64,000 nucleotides of DNA. Origin: Furcasterigmium furcatum. Taxonomy: Eukaryota; Ascomycota; Sordariomycetes; Glomerellales; Plectosphaerellaceae. Position 1 is the first letter of the stretch. Every line of letters starts with the position of its first letter. The position numbers were made by a program, and so were the translations under genes. The DNA is taken from the NCBI GenBank assembly GCA_001599815.1, contig BCIA01000002.1, positions 3,383,626 through 3,447,625 of the forward strand, read 5' to 3'. Of the stretch, positions 57,457 to 64,000 are shown in pieces. A model generated the notes under the pieces. The model made no database searches, had not been told where the DNA came from, and saw nothing but the letters and a program-made list of their open reading frames with translations.

Positions 57457-59760
57457 TCATCCCGAGCCAGAAGGACCGGCTCCCGGTCCTGGAGAGCCCT
57501 GGTTCCCTCTTCCGCCGTGGTGTTGGTCGAGAAGGAGCTTGGGCTTGATGAAGTCTTCGTCCAGCTGCCGGAAGAGCATGGCTGGGTCTTCGGCCGTGAA
57601 GAAGGACCGGATCGCCGAACTGGCCGTGACGTGGTGAGGCGCCGCCGCCGGACTGGACGCGGCCCCTGCTGCTTCTGGCTGGAGCAGGCCTCCCGACGAA
57701 TGAGCGGACTGCGAGGTGCCGGGCGTCATCATCGGACTGGCCTGTCTGCGCGGTGACCGCCGCGCCGGGGGCGGGAGGTCCGAGGTGTCGATGTCGCTTT
57801 CCAGATCCGAGTCGGTATTATTCCCGCCGACTCCCAGCAGGTCGGTACGCTCCTCGACGTTCTTTCTGCTGAGGCTCGACGTACGCCGCAATGGGTTGGG
57901 GGAGTGCGAGCCCGACACGACGGAGCCTCTGTGGCTACCTTGCCCGGGTAGATCCTGCAGGGACAGGGTTCCGTTACGGCGAGGGGTGTAACCAATGCCG
58001 TTGCCACCGGTCCGCTTGTAGTAGTTGCCGCCAAAAGACTCGATATCAAACTCGTCGTCGCTGTCGATCTCATCCACTACGCCGGTGCGGATGCCCAGGA
58101 TCTCGAGCATGCGGGCTGTTGTACCGCCGAAGATGATGACTGTGAGCACCACGACAACCAAGACGGTCGCCTTGAGCGCGTACGAGTTCTCGCCCGTCAG
58201 AAGCGCAGCCAGGGCGACGCCGACAGCTCCGCGAAGGCCAGCCCAGAACAGCATGGCCTGGTAGTTGTATGGCAACTCATCGGACACGTCACCGCCGCGA
58301 CGCCGGGCCCTATACCTGATGACGGCGTTGATGGCCTTGGAGAGGGGGAAGACGGCGACCCAGCGAGCGGCGCAGACGGCCAGGACAGTGACGATGATGA
58401 GCAAGGGCCGGAACTGCAGCGCATTATCCGTGAACAGGGCCAGGCCGAGGTAGATGAAGATGAAGTTCTCCGAGAGCTGGGCCAGGATCTGGAAGATGTA
58501 CTTGGTCGTCAACTGAGTCTGGCGAGACATGTTGAAGTAGGCGTAATGTTTCAGAGTGATTCCGCAGAAGAGCAGAGACACGATACCTACGAAGGCGTCA
58601 ACGGCAGCCCAGAAGAAGCAGGGGTCGCGGGGGGGTTTATCATACCAGACATGTGCGTGCCATTGGAGAAGAAGTAGGTCGCATACGAAATGAGCACGAT
58701 CAAGCAGCTCTCGGTCTTGGGGTAGCGTCGGATGTAGGTCAGCTTGAGGAGCAGCGCCGTGGCGACTCCAACAAGCACGCCGATGAGCAAGCTGCCGAAG
58801 AATACGAGCATGAAAATACCGAAACCCTCGAAGAAGCTGACGAAGCTGAGCTTGGCAGCATCGCCCTTGTACTTCTGCGCGGTCTCGAAGATGACAATGG
58901 CGATGGCGTCATTGAGAATAGATTCTCCGAAGATGATGGTGTACAGCTTGGGGTCGACCTTGTAGGTGTTGAAGATGGCCAAGATGGTGACGGGATCGGT
59001 GGCAGAGAGGGTCGCTCCGACAGAGATGGCGTCGACGAAGTTCATCTTCAGAGATTCGACTCCGGTCAGGGCGTAGAGCCAGAGAATCAGGCCGATGACG
59101 ACGGCGGAGAGGAAAGTGCCGGCAAAGGCGAAGGTCAGGATGGGGCCGATGTAGCGGAAGAAGTTGGCCTGGTGTAGCTCGTATCCGGAGGCCAGGATGA
59201 TCGGGGGGAGCAAGAGGTTGAAGAAGATCTGGGAGTCGAAGCTGATGAGGTTTCGGATGTTGTCGTCCGAGGTGACCAGCAGGAGGAGACCGACGGTCAT
59301 GCCTGCGGTAGCGAGCGCGCAATGTCAGCGAATATGTCTCTTTCAGTAAGGCAGCGGTCGGATCTGGACGGACCTGCAAAGATGGAGATGACCGTCTCGT
59401 GGACGGCCTCGATCTTCCTCTCCTTCAAGAAGTAGCTGGCGAGGAACGCGATGATGAGGAGCATGACGGAGATGAAGAGCGCCCAGGCGGTCACCAGTTC
59501 CTTCTGGGAGCCATCGTTTCCTGCACAGCAAGTGTCAGTCGAAGCGGTTGCGCGACAAAGGGGGGACGGCGGGCGGCGACGGGGTCGAAGCATCGCCGTT
59601 GAAGCTTGTCGTACCGGAATCTTCGTCATCGGATGGTGCAGCAGCTCGTCCTGATTGCGCGCGAGGTTAGTCTGTGGTCCATCGAGGCCCGAATAGATGG
59701 CGATCTGGACTTACGATAGAGCTGCGCCGCCGCATTGGCGACATCTGAAGTGGACAGCAT
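57457..59760 (-). CDS. NHX1: Endosomal Na+(K+)/H+ exchanger, NHX1 type
   Basis: Five exons (complement of 57457-58586, 58646-59302, 59374-59520, 59615-59650, 59715-59760) encode 671 residues. The second exon is only 36 nt and encodes an acidic stretch (SDDEDSG region). The membrane domain has about 12 segments. The motif FFNLLLPPIILASGYEL is the amiloride-binding signature of NHE/NHX proteins. GATLSATDPVTILAIF and GESILNDAIAIVIFE hold the ion-binding Asp residues, and FWAGLRGAVGVALA is the later conserved block. The C-terminal 200 residues are disordered and S/P-rich. Nhx1 exchanges Na+ or K+ for lumenal H+ in late endosomes and vacuoles, affecting pH, salt tolerance and trafficking. Exon joins close in frame. 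Confidence 0.92.
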
Positions 59761-61387
59761 GTCGTGGGATGCGCCGCGAACTTGGCTGGTCGTCGAGCTT
59801 TGGGGAGTTTGAGGGCGGGCGATCAAGGCGACGGAGAGGGGCGCCGCGGGACAAGTGTGACGGTCATGAACTGGGTCGAGTCGAGATGGAGAAAGGGGCG
59901 GACAGGTAAGGGTGAGGTGCGGTCGCCGGAGCCGTCGATGCTTGTGTGTTGCAATCAATGGCAGCCTTGGACGTTGTCAATAAAAGTCGCCAGCTTTCAT
60001 AAAGTCAGAAGCCAAGTCGGAGGAGACGCGCGCAAGCGGAGTTGCGTGCACCGGGTCGACTTGCAGTGCCTGGCGTTTCAAGCTCGCTCCCACTTGCCGC
60101 CGATCCTAGCGTGGAAGGCTGCCCACTGTGGGCAATGGCCTGTTCAGTGGGCATCCCCACTGAAGCAACCCGCAATGACCTGCTGGACAGGAGGCCACGA
60201 TGACTAAGACATCCTCGACTGGGATGCACCTCGTCTTCTCTAGGTTCTGAGCTGCAGCTCTCTGGGGACCGACCACAGAGGCAAGAAACAGGCGGAACTC
60301 GATACGTAAGTCGTGGCTGATCTCTCAACGGAGGCCCATTGTACGCCATGTGACAGCTACCTTAGCTTACTAGCCAGCGGCCAACTTGGGTCGCGTGCCA
60401 CTACTAGGCAACTGCAATGGCTCTCGGCATGACACGGCCTACGGTCAAGACGGCGGAGACGCGCTGAACGTTCACTTTGACCAGCGCTCACAAAGAGCCA
60501 GAGGGTCTGCGTCTTTATTATTGAATGTTCCTAGTAAAAGAGTTCAAGGTGCGAGGCTACTGGGGATATCCTCGCTGAGTCATCTTACCTGCTTTTGTGA
60601 CGTTCGCTGTTCCAGCTCCAAAGCCAATGCCATTCAGGGGAAGGAAGTACCTGGGTACGTACCTGCCTGAAGCTATCACGAGGCGGGCCGACTTACATGT
60701 CATCCCTCGTCTGGCTGTCGTCTCAGCTCTCTTCCCTCCTTCATCCCCCGCCTCAGCCAGCAACATCAGCACCCGCACACATCTCGAAGCAGACTGCAGC
60801 ATCCTCAGCCCAACACCAGAACGGGCTGTCGGGCCAGGAACCCAACGCCATCTTTGAGTGCCTGACACTGACACGGGCACCACCCCTCCGTGGTCAGCAC
60901 ACCATTTTCCCCGGACCAGCGCCTCCCATTCGTCCAAGCAGTTCGCGACACCATCCCATCCCCTCATTCAGGGGACGTCCAGCTGGCCACACTCTGTCGG
61001 CTGCCGCTGCAGGTGCGCCCATCACTTCATTCAGCGAATGACGCAACTCCCGAGGCCCCCGGATCTGTGGCGATTCCCTCCACGAACCATTCGCTCAGCC
61101 CGCCCGTTGCCTGTCTCGTCTCGTGGCATCCTCTGACTTGGCCCCGTGCCTGCTCACCTGCTTGACTCTGTGGTCATTCGACTACTTCTTGACGTCTCCT
61201 CTTGACTTGTCTTTTTTGTCGTAGGCTTCGGCGCCTCACACTTCTATCCTGAACAGCTAACGGTGCTGTATCTCCCGACCGTCTCCCAACATAAGCGCAT
61301 TGTGCCCATCTTCGCTCAGACGACATCTTCGACCGGAAATCCTTCAAGGATTGAACGGGACGCTTCCTCTGGTCACGGACCTTGAGC
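59761..61387. promoter_or_regulatory. Divergent intergenic region, NHX1 / sugar transporter
   Basis: The 1.6-kb region holds both promoters and a C/T-rich leader from about 60700 to 61380 for the right-hand gene. Overlapping frames on both strands (up to 147 codons) lack features. GTACCTGGGTACGTACC near 60648-60664 is a small palindromic patch. No RNA gene is seen. Confidence 0.4.
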
Positions 61388-63412
61388 ATGGTCTCGTCAG
61401 ATGCCGATATACCGTCGCAAGCACGCTCTTCGCCTGCTGTCATTCGAAGCGCTTCCCCCGACCACTCCGACGGCGACCTGACCCAGACACTCACTGGTAG
61501 CCCTCCTCGAAGCGGCTCAGTCGAACGCACGCACAGGAAGACCGCCGACGAGCGGTCGCCGCTGCTTTCTCCCAACACCGAAGATGACTGGAACACGGTC
61601 ATAGGGGATCAAGATGATTCCCAACAGACTAAGAGCACCTGGTACTTGATCCTCTTGACCATCAGTATCGGCGGCTTGCAAATTGCCTGGTCCGTCGAGT
61701 TGTCCAATGGATCTCCATACTTGCTTTCTCTCGGTCTCAGCAAGTCCTTGATGGCACTTGTCTGGATTGCCGGGCCTCTTACGGGAACCCTGGTGCAGCC
61801 CTATGTTGGCATGCTCAGTGACAACTGTCGAATGCCCATGGGCAAGCGCAAGCCATTCATGCTGGGCGGTGCGCTTGCAACCATCATCTCCCTGCTGTTC
61901 CTTGCATGGACGAAGGAGATTGTGGGTGGGATCCTTGGGCTTTTTGGGGCCGATCCCGAGTCTCGAGGCGTAAAGATCTCGATTATATGCACTGCAGTCG
62001 TCGGTGTCTACGTCTTGGATTTCGCCATCAACACCGTCCAGGCGGCTATCCGTGCCTTCATCGTTGATTGCGCACCAGCACACCAGCAGGAGTCTGCCAA
62101 CGCCATGGCCAGCAGGATCACCGGCTTCGGCAACATCATCGGGTACTGTGCTGGCTACGTCCAACTGCCCAAGTACCTGTGGTTTCTTGGACAGTCGCAA
62201 TTCAAAATACTGTGTGCCCTCGCCAGCATCGCTCTTGCAGCCACGATACTTCTCAGCACGGCTGTCATCAAAGAGCGGGATCCGCGACTGGACGGACCGC
62301 CTGCGAGTAACAAGCCAGGTGTCGTGAGCTTCTTCTTCAAGATCTTCACGTCGATCAAGCGGCTTCCGCCCCAGATCAAGAAGGTCTGCCAGGTTCAGTT
62401 CTGTGCCTGGGTCGGCTTTTTCCCGCTCCTGTTCTACACCTCTTCATACATCGGCGAGATATATGTCGAGCCGTACCTTCGCGAGAACCCACACATGTCG
62501 CCAGAAGAACTTGACCATTTGTACGAGAAGGCCACACGGGTCGGCACATTTGCTCTCCTCATCAACTCTGTGGTGAGCCTGTTGACAAACGTCTTTCTCC
62601 CCTTTTTCATCGCCCCGACCTACGACAGCCACCCGGTCATCGCCGAAAGCCCTGGAGAAAGCGACGGCACTCCCAAGGACTACGACTGGGAAGAGTCATC
62701 TTGGCTCGACCGTCTGCGCATTCCAGGGTTCACCCTCAAGCGCGCCTGGTTTGCCTCTTTGATTCTCTTTGCCGCATCCATGTTCTGCACCGTCGTCGTG
62801 AGAACTGTTGAAGCTGCCACTGCTCTCATCGGGCTAGTCGGCATCACCTGGGCCATGACTCTCTGGGCGCCCTGGGCCATCATCAGCGCAGAGATTAGTC
62901 GTCGAGATGTGATGCTCCGTGCTGCCAGGCAGCGTCGTCTCAGTCCCAGCGGTCTGGGTAACGACCACGCATCCTCGTCAGTCGACGCGCGTCTGGATAG
63001 TGACCGTCGGTCCGTCCAGAGCGAAGACGAGGAGACCGACCAGGCAGGCGTCATTCTCGGCATTCACAATATGGCTATTGCCGCGCCTCAGATCATCGCC
63101 ACCGTCGGCTCGAGCATCATTTTCCGAATTTGGCAGAAACCGCGCGGCACGCCAGGCGACCACTCCATGGCCATCGTTCTCGCGCTTGGTGGCATCGCTG
63201 TCCTCATCTCGTCCTTCTTCGTCGCGAGCATCCACGAGACCACAACGATGCCGGCAGATGCCTTTGTTGCCGCCGAAGAAGGGGACGGCGAGCCGAGCCG
63301 TCCGCACACCGCCCGCAGCAGCCGTCGACAGAGCTTCGAGCAGCTTCCGCGGGTCTCGCTCAAGCGTGCCACGTTGACTCGGAATCAGAGCTTTGGTGGC
63401 ATGGAGTATTAG
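61388..63412 (+). CDS. Sucrose/maltose-type transporter (GPH:cation symporter family)
   Basis: This is an intronless gene of 674 residues. The long S/D-rich cytosolic N-terminus (about 80 residues) precedes twelve predicted membrane segments starting TWYLILLTISIGGLQIAWSV. Family features are the GLQ-x-AWSVELSNGSPYLLSLG segment, WIAGPLTGTLVQPYVGMLSD with the following basic GKRKPFM (equivalent to the GRRRPF motif of plant SUTs), and DCAPAHQQESANAMASRITGFG. Fission yeast Sut1 of this type is a proton-coupled maltose/sucrose carrier. The transported sugar here is inferred. A large central loop and an R/S-rich C-terminal tail are cytosolic. The ATG at 61388 is the first in frame. Confidence 0.85.
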   Translation: MVSSDADIPSQARSSPAVIRSASPDHSDGDLTQTLTGSPPRSGSVERTHRKTADERSPLLSPNTEDDWNTVIGDQDDSQQTKSTWYLILLTISIGGLQIAWSVELSNGSPYLLSLGLSKSLMALVWIAGPLTGTLVQPYVGMLSDNCRMPMGKRKPFMLGGALATIISLLFLAWTKEIVGGILGLFGADPESRGVKISIICTAVVGVYVLDFAINTVQAAIRAFIVDCAPAHQQESANAMASRITGFGNIIGYCAGYVQLPKYLWFLGQSQFKILCALASIALAATILLSTAVIKERDPRLDGPPASNKPGVVSFFFKIFTSIKRLPPQIKKVCQVQFCAWVGFFPLLFYTSSYIGEIYVEPYLRENPHMSPEELDHLYEKATRVGTFALLINSVVSLLTNVFLPFFIAPTYDSHPVIAESPGESDGTPKDYDWEESSWLDRLRIPGFTLKRAWFASLILFAASMFCTVVVRTVEAATALIGLVGITWAMTLWAPWAIISAEISRRDVMLRAARQRRLSPSGLGNDHASSSVDARLDSDRRSVQSEDEETDQAGVILGIHNMAIAAPQIIATVGSSIIFRIWQKPRGTPGDHSMAIVLALGGIAVLISSFFVASIHETTTMPADAFVAAEEGDGEPSRPHTARSSRRQSFEQLPRVSLKRATLTRNQSFGGMEY

Positions 63413-64000
63413 AGCCGAGGGGTCCTAGAATAGACCAAAGTGTCTTTGGACAAGCATTGCCGCCGGGATGGATATCTTGTGGTATTGGGTTCTAGATGGG
63501 GGACATGCATACCGGAGATGGACTTTGCTGAGATCTTTCGAGTTGGAGTTTATTAGCATAGCGACGGAACACTTGGCCTCAGGGTCCCTTTGATTTGGGT
63601 TAACGATTGGATATTTGAAGAGCGTTGGGCTCATTCACATGTCCGGGTTAAACGCTCATTACGATCGAGACTGTTGAGTTCGTAGGCAGGCAAGGCGGTC
63701 AAATCAAACACCGCAGTCGTGGAAAGGCATGAAGAATGATGAATGATGACTGACTGGGATGTAAAANAAAAAAAAGNCCCGACACTCTCTACCCGGATAG
63801 CCAATGTTAGATGCTGACCACGGTCTGGTCGTATGGGCGATCGGTGGACAGGCTTGTCTTCTCAGAGCAGCGAGAACCCCCCTCGATCTGGGCAGGGCCT
63901 TGCCTTGAAACTCGTCTTAAGAACCCAAGAAGTTCTGTACGTGAGCATCGCAATATCTGCAAGAACATTGCATATCAGAGAAGACACAGTGCACCTGACG
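63413..64000. other. 3' flank of transporter gene, window end
   Basis: This is the 3' UTR and downstream DNA. A poly-A stretch at about 63762-63775 contains ambiguous bases (N at 63767 and 63777), so the sequence is uncertain there. No gene is seen before the window ends. Confidence 0.45.

Overview
This window looks like a nuclear contig from a filamentous ascomycete, most likely Pezizomycotina, class Sordariomycetes. The reasons are the gene content (Slt2/MPS1-type cell-wall MAP kinase, Vid21/Eaf1, Sly1, Gpi13, Nnf1, PDR-type ABC transporter, MAPEG protein), short introns of about 48-70 bp with GT(A/G)NGT donors and CTAAC/CTGAC branch sites, GC-rich coding sequence and long CT-rich leaders. 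I did not fix the genus. I can support 22 protein-coding genes and one tRNA gene. Gene structures were rebuilt by joining reading frames across introns, and each total closes in frame.

Layout. 0.3-9.4 kb: SLY1 (-) and a large PNUTS/Ppn1-like protein (+) flank a 2.1 kb divergent promoter. 9.4-12.4 kb: a gene-poor gap with a G-rich repeat. 12.4-24.5 kb: secreted DUF3455 protein (+), MPS1/SLT2 MAP kinase (-), low-molecular-weight tyrosine phosphatase (-), a glyoxalase-fold protein with a GC-AG intron (+), a THEM6-like thioesterase (-), a PRELI/Ups1-like lipid-transfer protein (+) and mitochondrial release factor 1 (-). 25.0-33.1 kb: GST (+), Vps73-like sugar-porter homologue (-), NmrA/isoflavone-reductase-like oxidoreductase (+) and GPI13 (+). 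34.0-41.2 kb: G3BP/Bre5-like NTF2-RRM protein (+), a long gap, a PH-domain protein (+) and kinetochore NNF1 (-). 41.7-50.1 kb: a secreted protein with duplicated cysteine modules (-), a MAPEG protein (-) and a full-size PDR ABC transporter (+) preceded by three CCGCGG palindromes. 50.56-50.69 kb: a tRNA-Thr(CGT) gene. 51.8-63.4 kb: EAF1/VID21 (+), NHX1-type Na+/H+ exchanger (-) and a sucrose/maltose-type transporter (+).

Most genes are unrelated housekeeping genes and no biosynthetic cluster is evident. Functional links are loose: MPS1 and GPI13 both serve the cell wall, mRF1 and the PRELI protein both act in mitochondria, and the GST, MAPEG and ABC genes suggest detoxification.

The most unusual feature is the tRNA-Thr gene. 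Its D-loop is interrupted by a 51-bp segment with all the hallmarks of a spliceosomal (mRNA-type) intron: GTGCGT donor, CACTAAC branch site and CCAG acceptor. It also has a normal short tRNA intron after position 37. Removing both gives a perfect cloverleaf with Thr identity elements. The Pol III A and B boxes and a T5 terminator are intact.
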